Shown piece after piece: positions 1 to 6,313 of a stretch of 8,167 nt of DNA (position 1 is its first letter; each line of letters opens with the position of its first letter). The notes under the pieces were generated by a model that ran no database searches, was not told the origin of the DNA, and saw nothing but the letters and a program-made list of their open reading frames with translations. Source of the DNA: Polaromonas sp. (GTDB taxonomy: Bacteria > Pseudomonadota > Gammaproteobacteria > Burkholderiales > Burkholderiaceae_C); assembly GCA_013205645.1 (NCBI GenBank), contig JABMMH010000142.1, positions 1-8,167 on the forward strand, in the 5' to 3' direction. A program made the translations under genes and the position numbers.

Positions 1-533
1 GCCATTGGCACCAGCACGTCCATGAAGTCCGGGTGCGCGATGCCCCACATCCAAACCTGCATGCCGCCCATGGAATTACCCAACACCATGCGCACATGTT
101 TGACGCCCAAGCCTTCGGTGACCAGCCGGTGTTGTGCTGCCACCATGTCGGCATAGTTGTAGCGCGGGAACTGGGCGCGCAGCCCGTCAGACGGCTTGCT
201 CGAACGGCCGGCGCCCACCGCGTCCGGCAAGATGATGAAGTATTTGCTGGCGTCTAGCGCCTGACCCGGCCCGAACAACTGCCCGGCAAATGCTGGCGTC
301 AACATGCGCGCACCCGAGCCGGCCGTGCCATGCAATATCACCACCGGCTCTCCTGTTGGATCACCCACCGTGGTGTAGCCGAGCTTCAGCTCGGGCATGA
401 CCTCACCCGTGTGAAAGCGAAAGTCCTTGGCGGTCCAGCTGCCCTGCTTGGGCATCGGATAATTTTGCGCCACAGCACACAGAGTCAAAGTCGACAAAAG
501 CAATCCGATCAATTTTTTCATCCAGCGCTGCAT
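1..533 (-). CDS. Exported alpha/beta hydrolase, MetX (homoserine O-acetyltransferase)-like family, 3' end outside window
   Basis: Reading the minus strand from the ATG at 533 gives an open frame of 177 codons that leaves the window. Residues 1-22 form a signal peptide (MKKLIG core from residue 5, Leu-rich stretch, probable cleavage AVA|Q at 22/23), so the product should be periplasmic or secreted. HGTAGSG (68-74) is the oxyanion-hole loop and GNSMG (152-156) is the nucleophile elbow with Ser154. The surrounding residues (GYTTVGDPTGEPVVILHG, PDAVGAGRSSKPSDGL, YNYADMVAAQ) are of the MetX-like hydrolase type. The catalytic Asp and His would lie in the missing part. True homoserine acetyltransferases are cytoplasmic, so the signal peptide argues for another ester or acyl substrate. 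The start is uncertain: in-frame ATGs also occur at 521, 563 and 569. I prefer 533 because GAAAG lies about 8 nt upstream and the signal peptide is well formed. The gene is divergent from the DUF336 gene at 739. Confidence 0.85.
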   Translation of the reverse strand, partial: MQRWMKKLIGLLLSTLTLCAVAQNYPMPKQGSWTAKDFRFHTGEVMPELKLGYTTVGDPTGEPVVILHGTAGSGARMLTPAFAGQLFGPGQALDASKYFIILPDAVGAGRSSKPSDGLRAQFPRYNYADMVAAQHRLVTEGLGVKHVRMVLGNSMGGMQVWMWGIAHPDFMDVLVPM

Positions 534-738
534 GGTCAGACTTTCAGGTTGAATCAAGTTCATCCACATTGAGGGCATCACGCCGCCGATGGAGCCGCCG
601 CAAATTCTAAGGCGGCGGGCACGGCAAAATAGGCAGCGGCATCTCAGCGTTTACCCTTTGACGTTGCCCTTCAACTAGGCACAAAGTCATCGCTCGATCA
701 AGAAGTGCTACCGTCTGCATTCAACAAGAAAGACTTTC
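534..738. other. Divergent intergenic region with GC-rich inverted repeat and weak promoter-like hexamers
   Basis: This gap separates the minus-strand hydrolase from the plus-strand DUF336 gene, so it should hold promoters in both directions. A six-base inverted repeat, GCCGCC (594-599) and GGCGGC (611-616), surrounds an AT-rich loop. The loop contains a minus-strand TAGAAT (604-609) that could be a -10 box for the hydrolase. On the plus strand TTGACG (658-663) resembles a -35 box, but 17 bp further on is only ACAAAG, a poor -10. AAGAAAGA (725-732) is a possible ribosome binding site for the gene at 739. No convincing operator could be assigned, and the promoter calls are weak. Confidence 0.35.
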
Positions 739-1164
739 ATGACCCAACTCACACTGGCACAAGCCAACAAGATCATCGACTCAGCGCTTGAGCAGTCCAA
801 AAAAATGGGCTACAACCCCATGACCGTCGTGGTCCTTGATGAAGCCGGCCACGTCAAAGCCACGCAGCGCGAAGACGGCGCCAGCATGTTCCGCATCGAC
901 GTTGCCACCGGCAAAGCCTGGGGCGCGGTCGGCATGGGGATTTCAAGCCGCGGTCTCAGTGAACGCGCCAAAGACAACCCTAATTTCTTCTTGTCGCTGG
1001 CGGCCACGTCGGGCGGGAAATTTTTACCACAACCCGGTGCGGTGCTGATCAAAAATGCCGAAGGCGCCATTTTGGGTGCGGTGGGCGCCAGCGGCGGCAC
1101 AGGTGATGAAGATGAAGCCATATGCGCACATGGCGTGCTGGCCGCAGGCTTCAAGACGACCTGA
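739..1164 (+). CDS. GlcG/HbpS family (DUF336) small protein
   Basis: This 141-residue protein has the full length usual for the family. It shows the typical order: an N-terminal helix (TLAQANKIIDSALEQSKKMG), the VVVLDEAGHVKATQREDGA block (30-48), the KAWGAVGMG helix (59-67), and a glycine-rich end (ILGAVGASGGTGDEDEAICAHG, 111-132). No signal peptide or membrane segment is present, so it is probably cytoplasmic. Relatives include GlcG, encoded in glycolate operons, and HbpS, a haem-binding protein of Streptomyces. For most members the biochemical role is unknown, and haem binding cannot be claimed here. The gene lies 28 nt before a sodium:solute symporter on the same strand, so the two are probably co-transcribed and it may help use or sense the transported solute. 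The family assignment is firm; the function is not. I do not use the symbol glcG because no glycolate oxidase genes are nearby. Confidence 0.9.
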   Translation: MTQLTLAQANKIIDSALEQSKKMGYNPMTVVVLDEAGHVKATQREDGASMFRIDVATGKAWGAVGMGISSRGLSERAKDNPNFFLSLAATSGGKFLPQPGAVLIKNAEGAILGAVGASGGTGDEDEAICAHGVLAAGFKTT

Positions 1165-1180
1165 GTTTGACCTAAGCCAC

Positions 1181-1188
1181 AAGGACGA
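1181..1188 (+). promoter_or_regulatory. Shine-Dalgarno that supports a TTG start for the symporter
   Basis: AAGGACGA begins 12 nt before TTG at 1193, leaving 7 nt between AAGGA and the start codon, which is near ideal. The reading frame is open further upstream, but every upstream ATG in it lies inside the DUF336 gene. The first in-frame ATG downstream falls at about residue 87, after the first membrane segments. TTG 1193 is therefore the most reasonable start. Confidence 0.65.
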
Positions 1189-1192
1189 GATT

Positions 1193-2776
1193 TTGAATTT
1201 CATCGCAGCTGGAAACATCACCTCTCTCGACCTGTGGATCATTGGTCTGTACGGCATCTGCATCTTGGCCACCGGCCTGTGGGTGTCCCGCAAAATTGAA
1301 AGCACCGACGACTATTTTCTGGCTGGCCGCAGCTTGGGCTGCGCCGCCATCGGTTTTTCCTTGTTTGCCTCGAATATCTCCGGCACCACGCTGGTCGGCC
1401 TGAGCGGACAAGCCTACACCTCGGGCATTTCGGTCGCCAACTACGAGTGGATGGCTGGCCTGCTGTTTCTGTTCATGGCCTTTGTGACGGTGCCGGTTTT
1501 CTTCAAGCAGCGCATCACCACCATCCCTGAATATCTGGAACGGCGTTACAGCCCGACGGTGCGCCGTTACTTCTCTGCGTTGACGATCTTTTTGTCGATC
1601 TTCGTCGACACCGCCGGCAGCATTTTTGCGGGTGTGTTGATTCTGCAAGTGTTCTTTCCCGGATTGCCATTCTGGCCGAGTTGCGTCGGCTTGGCGGTGT
1701 TTGCCGGGGCTTACACCGCGATTGGCGGCTTGCGTGCGGTGGTCTACACCGACGTCATCCAAGCCATCGTGCTGCTGGCTGGATCGACGGCGTTGACGTG
1801 GATTATTTTTGCTGCCAACGGCTACTCGTGGACACAAGCCACCGCCGGTTTGCCACCGGGCCACTTGTCGCTGATCCGGCCTTTAGACGACCCGAATTTA
1901 CCGTGGCTGGGCACCTTGATCGGTGTGCCGATTCTGGGGTTTTATTACTGGTCAACCAACCAATACATCGTGCAGCGCGTGCTGGCGGCGCGCACCTTGG
2001 ACCATGCGCGTTGGTCGCTGACGCTGGCCGGCCTGCTTAAGTTGACGCCCTTGTTCATCATGGTTTTGCCCGGCGCGATGGCCGCCAGCATACTGCCCGA
2101 CATCGCGCGGGCCGACACTGTTTTTCCGACGCTGGTGACCACGCTGCTGCCTTCAGGCCTGCGCGGTCTGGTATTGGCCGGTCTGATCGCCGCCATCATG
2201 TCGACCATTGACAGCACCTTGAACGCAGCCTCGACCTTGGTGTATCACGACTTCTTGAGCGAGAAACAAAAGACGCGCATGGGCCAAAAAGGGGCTGTGA
2301 CGATGGCGCGGCTGCTGACCGTGGTGTTCATGCTGCTGGCCGCGTTGTGGGCGCCGATGATCAGCTCCTTCCCCGGTATCTTTGCGTATTTACAGGAGAT
2401 CTTTTCATACGCTGTGCCGCCTGTCGTCGCCATCTTTTTGTTGGGTCTGTTCTGGCCGCGCACCACGCCTGCAGCCGCACTGGCCACCTTGATCATTGGG
2501 CATGCCATGGGACTCGCCACCTTGCTCAGCAAACAAGCCGGTTGGCTGACCCTGCATTTCACGATTGTGGCGGGCCTGACCACCGGCCTGTGTCTGCTGA
2601 TCTGCATTGTTGTGAGTCTGTGCACGACTCCGCGCGATGACCCTGACATGCGCTCTTCGCTGTGGCGGTTGGAGATGGTGCAACCCGATCAGCAGCGCGG
2701 CTGGTTGTTGGACTACCGGGTTCAGGTGGTTGCGGTTGCGTCACTGACGCTGGCGATTGTTGTCGCCTTCTGGTAG
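1193..2776 (+). CDS. Sodium:solute symporter, SLC5/SGLT-like (SSS family)
   Basis: With the TTG start this is a 527-residue, very hydrophobic inner-membrane protein, a normal length for a 13-14-helix SSS transporter that uses the sodium gradient to import a solute. The first helix begins at LDLWIIGLYG (about 12-21). Family blocks include DDYFLAGRSLG (39-49), SNISGTTLVGLSG (60-72), YEW (84-86), the IGGLRAVVYTDVIQ block (177-190), YYWSTNQYIVQR (251-262), the sodium-site helix MSTIDSTLNAAST (336-348), and YLQEIFSYAVPP (399-410). Compared from memory with vSGLT, the Asn of SNI, the Glu of YEW, the inner-gate Tyr of YYW and the Gln of YLQE are kept. The sugar-contacting Gln/His after SNI is Thr here (residue 66). 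The pore is thus SGLT-like but the substrate may not be a simple hexose. A soluble loop (about 478-507) precedes the last helix. The gene follows a DUF336 gene by 28 nt and probably shares its transcript. Confidence 0.9.
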   Translation: MNFIAAGNITSLDLWIIGLYGICILATGLWVSRKIESTDDYFLAGRSLGCAAIGFSLFASNISGTTLVGLSGQAYTSGISVANYEWMAGLLFLFMAFVTVPVFFKQRITTIPEYLERRYSPTVRRYFSALTIFLSIFVDTAGSIFAGVLILQVFFPGLPFWPSCVGLAVFAGAYTAIGGLRAVVYTDVIQAIVLLAGSTALTWIIFAANGYSWTQATAGLPPGHLSLIRPLDDPNLPWLGTLIGVPILGFYYWSTNQYIVQRVLAARTLDHARWSLTLAGLLKLTPLFIMVLPGAMAASILPDIARADTVFPTLVTTLLPSGLRGLVLAGLIAAIMSTIDSTLNAASTLVYHDFLSEKQKTRMGQKGAVTMARLLTVVFMLLAALWAPMISSFPGIFAYLQEIFSYAVPPVVAIFLLGLFWPRTTPAAALATLIIGHAMGLATLLSKQAGWLTLHFTIVAGLTTGLCLLICIVVSLCTTPRDDPDMRSSLWRLEMVQPDQQRGWLLDYRVQVVAVASLTLAIVVAFW

Positions 2777-2794
2777 CACTGAGGTTTCGTTGAG

Positions 2795-2838
2795 CGTGAC
2801 AGTTTCGTCACGGTGATGTCACATCAGCGTCATAGCAT
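2795..2838 (+). promoter_or_regulatory. Tandem Pho-box-like array and -10 element of the phn operon
   Basis: Four hexamers recur every 11 bp: CGTGAC (2795), CGTCAC (2806), TGTCAC (2817) and CGTCAT (2828). The known PhoB site consists of TGTCA-type repeats spaced 11 bp apart, usually with an AT-rich spacer and replacing the -35 box. Here the middle pair ends at 2822. After 10 nt comes TAGCAT (2833-2838), a 4/6 match to TATAAT at the spacing seen in PhoB-activated promoters. This predicts a transcript start near 2845 and a leader of roughly 25 nt. The spacers are less AT-rich than the enteric consensus, so binding strength is uncertain. The hexamers also form inverted repeats (CGTGAC/GTCACG at 2795-2812 and TGATGT/ACATCA at 2814-2826), so another dimeric regulator is an alternative. 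The position directly before a phosphonate importer favours PhoB. Confidence 0.6.
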
Positions 2839-2841
2839 GAA

Positions 2842-2865
2842 CTTTCGTTTTAACCAACACGAAAG
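2842..2865 (+). promoter_or_regulatory. Leader hairpin covering the phnD ribosome binding site
   Basis: CTTTCGT (2842-2848) and ACGAAAG (2859-2865) are perfect seven-base complements around a ten-base loop. The right arm contains GAAAG, part of the only Shine-Dalgarno-like stretch (GAAAGAA, 2861-2867) before the phnD ATG at 2871. In mRNA the stem would therefore mask the ribosome binding site. There is no T-tract after it, so it is not an intrinsic terminator. A regulatory role is inferred. Confidence 0.45.
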
Positions 2866-2870
2866 AATTC

Positions 2871-3818
2871 ATGAAAATCAACTATGCGGTGATGGCTCTT
2901 GGTGCTTTGATGGCTTTCGGCAGTGCCCAAGCCATGGATCCGCGCTACAAAGACACGAACGGCGACATGGTCGCCGATGCGCCCACGGCGGCCAGCGACC
3001 TGCGTGACCCCGCGACACTGGTATTTGCTTACACCCCGGTGGAAGACCCGGCCGTCTACGCCAAGGTTTGGGACAGCTTTATCGCCCACCTGTCAAAAGT
3101 CACGGGTAAAAAGGTCCAGTTCTTTCCAGTGCAATCGAACGCCGCACAAATTGAGGCCATGCGAGCCGGCCGACTCCACGTGGCTGGCTTCAACACCGGC
3201 TCCAATCCACTGGCTGTCAACTGCGCCGGCTTTGTGCCCTTTACCATGATGGCGTCCAAGGACAACCGCTTTGGTTACGAGATGGAAATCATCACCTACC
3301 CTGGCAGCGGCGTGAGCAAGGTTGCAGACATCAAGGGCAAAAAAATGGCCTTCACATCAGAGACGTCGAACTCCGGCTACAAAGCGCCGTCGGCACTGCT
3401 GCGTGACGAATTCAAATTGGAAGCCGGCAAAGACTTCACGACGGTTTTTTCGGGCAAACATGACAACTCCATCTTGGGCGTGGCCAACAAGGACTATCCG
3501 GTGGCCGCCATTGCCAATTCAGTGAAGGCCCGAATGGAGGCACGCGGCATGGTCAAACCTGAGCAGCTCACGGTGATCTACAAATCGCAGACCTTCCCGA
3601 CCACGGGTTACGGCCACGCCCACAACCTCAAACCCGAGTTGGCCGCCAAAATCAAAGAAGCTTTTTTCAGCTTCAACTGGGAAGGCACCGAGCTGGCCAA
3701 AGAATTCAACAAGGGCGAGCCGCCACAAGAAAAGTTCATGCCCATCACCTACAAGCAGCACTGGCAAGTGGTCCGCGAGATTGATCGCGCCATGGGCGTG
3801 AGCTACGCCTGCAAGTAA
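2871..3818 (+). CDS. phnD: Phosphonate/phosphite/phosphate ABC transporter, periplasmic substrate-binding protein PhnD
   Basis: The product has 315 residues. A Sec signal peptide (1-21) ends in AQA with cleavage before MDPRY, so it works in the periplasm as the capture subunit of the importer. The mature protein is of the PhnD type: LVFAYTPVEDPAVYAKVWDSF (50-70), a ligand-binding stretch TSETSNSGYKAPSALL (162-177) that resembles the Ser/Thr-rich oxyanion-binding loop of PhnD, and SGKHDNSILGVANKDYPVAAI (194-214), which holds the His-Asp and inner-lobe residues expected of the family. Two cysteines (118 and 314) could form a disulfide. The mature N-terminus carries D28-x-N30-x-D32-x-x-x-D36, a pattern like a calcium-binding loop. 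PhnD proteins bind alkylphosphonates, phosphite or phosphate esters, and the ligand cannot be told from sequence alone. This is the first gene of a four-gene operon, preceded by Pho-box-like repeats, and phnC follows after 9 nt. Confidence 0.93.
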   Translation: MKINYAVMALGALMAFGSAQAMDPRYKDTNGDMVADAPTAASDLRDPATLVFAYTPVEDPAVYAKVWDSFIAHLSKVTGKKVQFFPVQSNAAQIEAMRAGRLHVAGFNTGSNPLAVNCAGFVPFTMMASKDNRFGYEMEIITYPGSGVSKVADIKGKKMAFTSETSNSGYKAPSALLRDEFKLEAGKDFTTVFSGKHDNSILGVANKDYPVAAIANSVKARMEARGMVKPEQLTVIYKSQTFPTTGYGHAHNLKPELAAKIKEAFFSFNWEGTELAKEFNKGEPPQEKFMPITYKQHWQVVREIDRAMGVSYACK

Positions 3819-3827
3819 GGGGCTGAG

Positions 3828-4661
3828 ATGCTGGAACTGAGCGCGCTGGAAAAGCGCTACCCGACCGGTGACCTCGCGCTCAAGGGCGTCAGCCTGAAGG
3901 TCGGCCTAGGCGAAGTCTTGGGCTTGATCGGGCCGTCCGGTGCGGGCAAGTCAACCCTGATTCGTTGCATCAACCGGCTGGTCACGCCCAGCGGCGGGCA
4001 TGTGCTGCTGGAAGGCCAAGACCTGAGCACCTTGTCGAGCTCGGGTCTGCGCCGGGCCCGGCGGCAGATCGGCATGATCTTTCAGGAATACGCACTGGTT
4101 GAACGCCTGAGTGTGATGGAAAACCTGCTGTCGGGTCGGCTGGGTTACACCGGTTTCTGGGCCAGCTGGTTTCGCCGTTTTCAAGGCGACGACATTGCAC
4201 GGGCTTACGAGTTGCTTGACCGCGTCGGCCTGTCCGGCATGGAGAACAAACGTGCCGATGCGCTGTCGGGCGGACAGCGTCAGCGCGTGGGCATTGCGCG
4301 CGCACTGATGCAAAGCCCCAAGCTGCTGCTGGTGGACGAACCCACCGCCAGCCTGGACCCCAAAACCTCACGGCAAATCATGCGGCTGATTTTGTCGCTG
4401 TGCCAAGAGCGGGGACTGGCGGCCATCGTGAATATTCATGACGTGGTGCTGGCGACCGAATTTTTGCCGCGCATTGTGGGCTTGCGCGCCGGCGAGATGG
4501 TCTACGACGGTCCGGCCAAAGCCGTCGACCACGCCGTGCTGACGCGCGTCTATGGCGCCGAAGACTGGACGGCCATTACCCAGCGGCTGCAGGCGACCGA
4601 CGAGGCATCGCCGGCACACGTCGTCCCGGACACCCAGCGCTCCGCTCTGGCCGCGGCATGA
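3828..4661 (+). CDS. phnC: Phosphonate ABC transporter ATP-binding protein PhnC
   Basis: This 277-residue cytoplasmic ATPase powers uptake through the PhnE permeases. It shows Walker A GPSGAGKST (35-43), the Q-loop glutamine in IFQEYALVERLSVMENLL (Gln86), the ABC signature LSGGQRQR (146-153), Walker B LLLVDEP (166-172), a D-loop SLD (175-177) and the switch His204 in NIHDV. VERLSVMENLLSGRLG and the aromatic stretch after it are typical of PhnC rather than of other importer ATPases. The tail after about residue 252 (Ala/Thr/Pro-rich) is longer than in the shortest homologues and has no recognisable domain. The start is set by AAGGGG (3817-3822), which overlaps the phnD stop codon and sits 5 nt before the ATG. 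The stop codon overlaps the next gene as ATGA, implying coupled translation. Confidence 0.95.
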   Translation: MLELSALEKRYPTGDLALKGVSLKVGLGEVLGLIGPSGAGKSTLIRCINRLVTPSGGHVLLEGQDLSTLSSSGLRRARRQIGMIFQEYALVERLSVMENLLSGRLGYTGFWASWFRRFQGDDIARAYELLDRVGLSGMENKRADALSGGQRQRVGIARALMQSPKLLLVDEPTASLDPKTSRQIMRLILSLCQERGLAAIVNIHDVVLATEFLPRIVGLRAGEMVYDGPAKAVDHAVLTRVYGAEDWTAITQRLQATDEASPAHVVPDTQRSALAAA

Positions 4662-5470
4662 GCAACCCAACCCTGGGTCACTATCCCCGGCAATGGCGCA
4701 AACCAGCCTTCATCGAAAGCCGCTACCAACGCTGGGGCTGGATGCTGGCGGCCACTGTTTATTTGGTGCTGGCACTCGCCTCAATGGAGATCAACTGGGC
4801 CCGCTTGAGCGACGGCATGGCACGAGGCTGGCTGTTCGTAGGCGCCTTTTTGCAACCCAACTTCAGCGACCGTCAAGGCGACATCATTCAGGGCTTCAAA
4901 GAAAGTCTGACCATGACGGTGGGTGCCACCGCGCTGGGTGTGTTGCTGTCAATACCGGTGGCTATCGGTGCGGCACGCAATCTGGCGCCGCTCTGGATTT
5001 ACCTGCTGTGCCGGGGCTTTATTGCCATCTCACGCACGCTCAATGAAATCATCGTCGCCATATTTTTTGTGGCTATGTTTGGCTTTGGCCCGTTCGCCGG
5101 CTTTCTGACCCTGACCTTTGCGACCATCGGTTTCATGGCCAAACTGATGGCCGAAAACATGGAAGAAATTGAAGCCAGCCAACTTGAAGCCTTGCGCGCC
5201 ACCGGCGCCAGCTACGGACAACTGCTTGACTTTGCCGTGCTCTCCCAAGTGCTGCCGCGTTTGATCGGCTTGTCGCTGTACCGGCTGGACATCAACTTTC
5301 GAGAGTCGGCCGTGATTGGCATTGTGGGCGCGGGCGGCATCGGTGCGACGCTCAACACGGCCATGGACCGCTACGAGTTCGACACGGCAGCGGCCATTAT
5401 TCTTGTCATCATCGCCATCGTCATGGTGGCCGAGTACGCCTCGGGCTGGCTCAGAAAGCGAATCCTATGA
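4658..5470 (+). CDS. phnE: Phosphonate ABC transporter permease PhnE (first copy)
   Basis: This is a 270-residue inner-membrane permease of the MetI/binding-protein-dependent fold with about six hydrophobic segments, the first at about 28-43. The EAA loop that contacts the ATPase is at 177-200 (EALRATGASYG then VLP). It is followed by DINFRESAVIGIVGAGGIG (211-229), a block highly typical of PhnE. The start is the ATG of an ATGA overlap with phnC. No clear Shine-Dalgarno precedes it, so translation probably depends on ribosomes finishing phnC. It would form the channel together with the second PhnE encoded directly downstream. The length and all motifs look intact. Confidence 0.93.
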   Translation: MSNPTLGHYPRQWRKPAFIESRYQRWGWMLAATVYLVLALASMEINWARLSDGMARGWLFVGAFLQPNFSDRQGDIIQGFKESLTMTVGATALGVLLSIPVAIGAARNLAPLWIYLLCRGFIAISRTLNEIIVAIFFVAMFGFGPFAGFLTLTFATIGFMAKLMAENMEEIEASQLEALRATGASYGQLLDFAVLSQVLPRLIGLSLYRLDINFRESAVIGIVGAGGIGATLNTAMDRYEFDTAAAIILVIIAIVMVAEYASGWLRKRIL

Positions 5471-6294
5471 CGTACTCTGATGTGACGAACCCTGCGCCGC
5501 GACATGCCTTCTGGCGCAAGCGCAGCGCCAAGCGCGAGTTGATGCACTTCATGGCTTGGGTGCTGACGTTGGCGTTTGTGTCTTGGACGTTTCAGGTCAT
5601 GACGCAAGACACCATCTGGTCTTTTGTGCTGGATGCACCGGCTCAAGCCAGCGACATTGGTGGGCGCATGATGCCGCCGGCCTGGAGCTTCATGTCTGAG
5701 TTGTGGTGGCCGCTGTGGGAGACGCTGAACATGGCGACGCTGGGCACGCTGCTGGGCTTGGCACTGGCGGTGCCGGTGGCTTTTCTGGCCGCGCACAACA
5801 CTACCCCGAGCCGCCACTTTGTGCGGCCGCTGGCCTTGCTGGTCATCGTCGCTTCGCGCTCCATCAACTCGCTGATCTGGGCTTTGCTGTTGGTCGCCAT
5901 CATCGGGCCGGGCGTGCTGGCCGGCACCATCGCCATTGCGATGCGCTCCATTGGATTCATCGGCAAACTGCTCTACGAGGCGATAGAAGAAATCGACCCA
6001 AAACAGGTGGAGGCGATCAGCGCAACAGGGGCTTCCGGGCCGCAAGTCATGGCTTGGGGTATTGCGCCGCAAGTTGCCCCAACGCTGGCCGGCATCAGCG
6101 TCTTTCGCTGGGACATCAACATCCGCGAATCTGCCGTGCTCGGGCTGGTCGGCGCAGGCGGCGTCGGTGTCAAGCTTGAAGCGGCACTGGGTACGCTGGC
6201 TTGGCCCAACATCACGATGCTGCTGATCGCCATTCTGGCCACCGTGGTGGTGAGCGAATGGATCACGGCGCAGGTACGTCAAAAATTGATTTGA
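5467..6294 (+). CDS. phnE: Phosphonate ABC transporter permease PhnE (second copy)
   Basis: This 275-residue inner-membrane permease is related to the preceding gene but clearly diverged. The EAA loop lies at 182-205 (EAISATGASGPQ then VAP), followed by DINIRESAVLGLVGAGGVG (217-235), nearly the same block as in the first copy. The N-terminus is basic (residues 17-23), then a membrane segment (about 28-44), then a periplasmic stretch of about 35 residues. Two adjacent phnE genes are common in phosphonate/phosphite importers, where the pair likely forms a heterodimeric channel. The start overlaps the previous stop as ATGA, with AGAAAGCGA a little upstream as a weak ribosome binding site. It is the last gene of the operon; the next gene on this side is convergent. 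Confidence 0.93.
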   Translation: MTYSDVTNPAPRHAFWRKRSAKRELMHFMAWVLTLAFVSWTFQVMTQDTIWSFVLDAPAQASDIGGRMMPPAWSFMSELWWPLWETLNMATLGTLLGLALAVPVAFLAAHNTTPSRHFVRPLALLVIVASRSINSLIWALLLVAIIGPGVLAGTIAIAMRSIGFIGKLLYEAIEEIDPKQVEAISATGASGPQVMAWGIAPQVAPTLAGISVFRWDINIRESAVLGLVGAGGVGVKLEAALGTLAWPNITMLLIAILATVVVSEWITAQVRQKLI

Positions 6295-6313
6295 TGCGGG
6301 TAGCCCAGTTGGC

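Noticed and set aside
728..738. GAAAGACTTTC palindrome directly before the ATG at 739
   Set aside because: Its centre is a single base, too tight for an RNA hairpin, and an 11-base dyad at a purine-rich ribosome binding site can arise by chance. No second copy was found to suggest an operator.
1055..1192. N-terminal extension of the symporter frame from ATG 1055
   Set aside because: It lies almost wholly in an alternate frame of the DUF336 gene, has no SSS similarity, and a better start with Shine-Dalgarno exists at 1193.
1172..1864. Long minus-strand ORF (230 codons) opposite the symporter
   Set aside because: The sequence is rich in Gln, Arg, Gly and Ala without any recognisable fold, as expected for an antisense shadow of a GC-rich membrane gene.
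2795..2812. CGTGAC-N6-GTCACG as a terminator for the symporter gene
   Set aside because: The stem is only 6 bp and has no following T-tract. The same bases fit the 11-bp-phased Pho-like array better.
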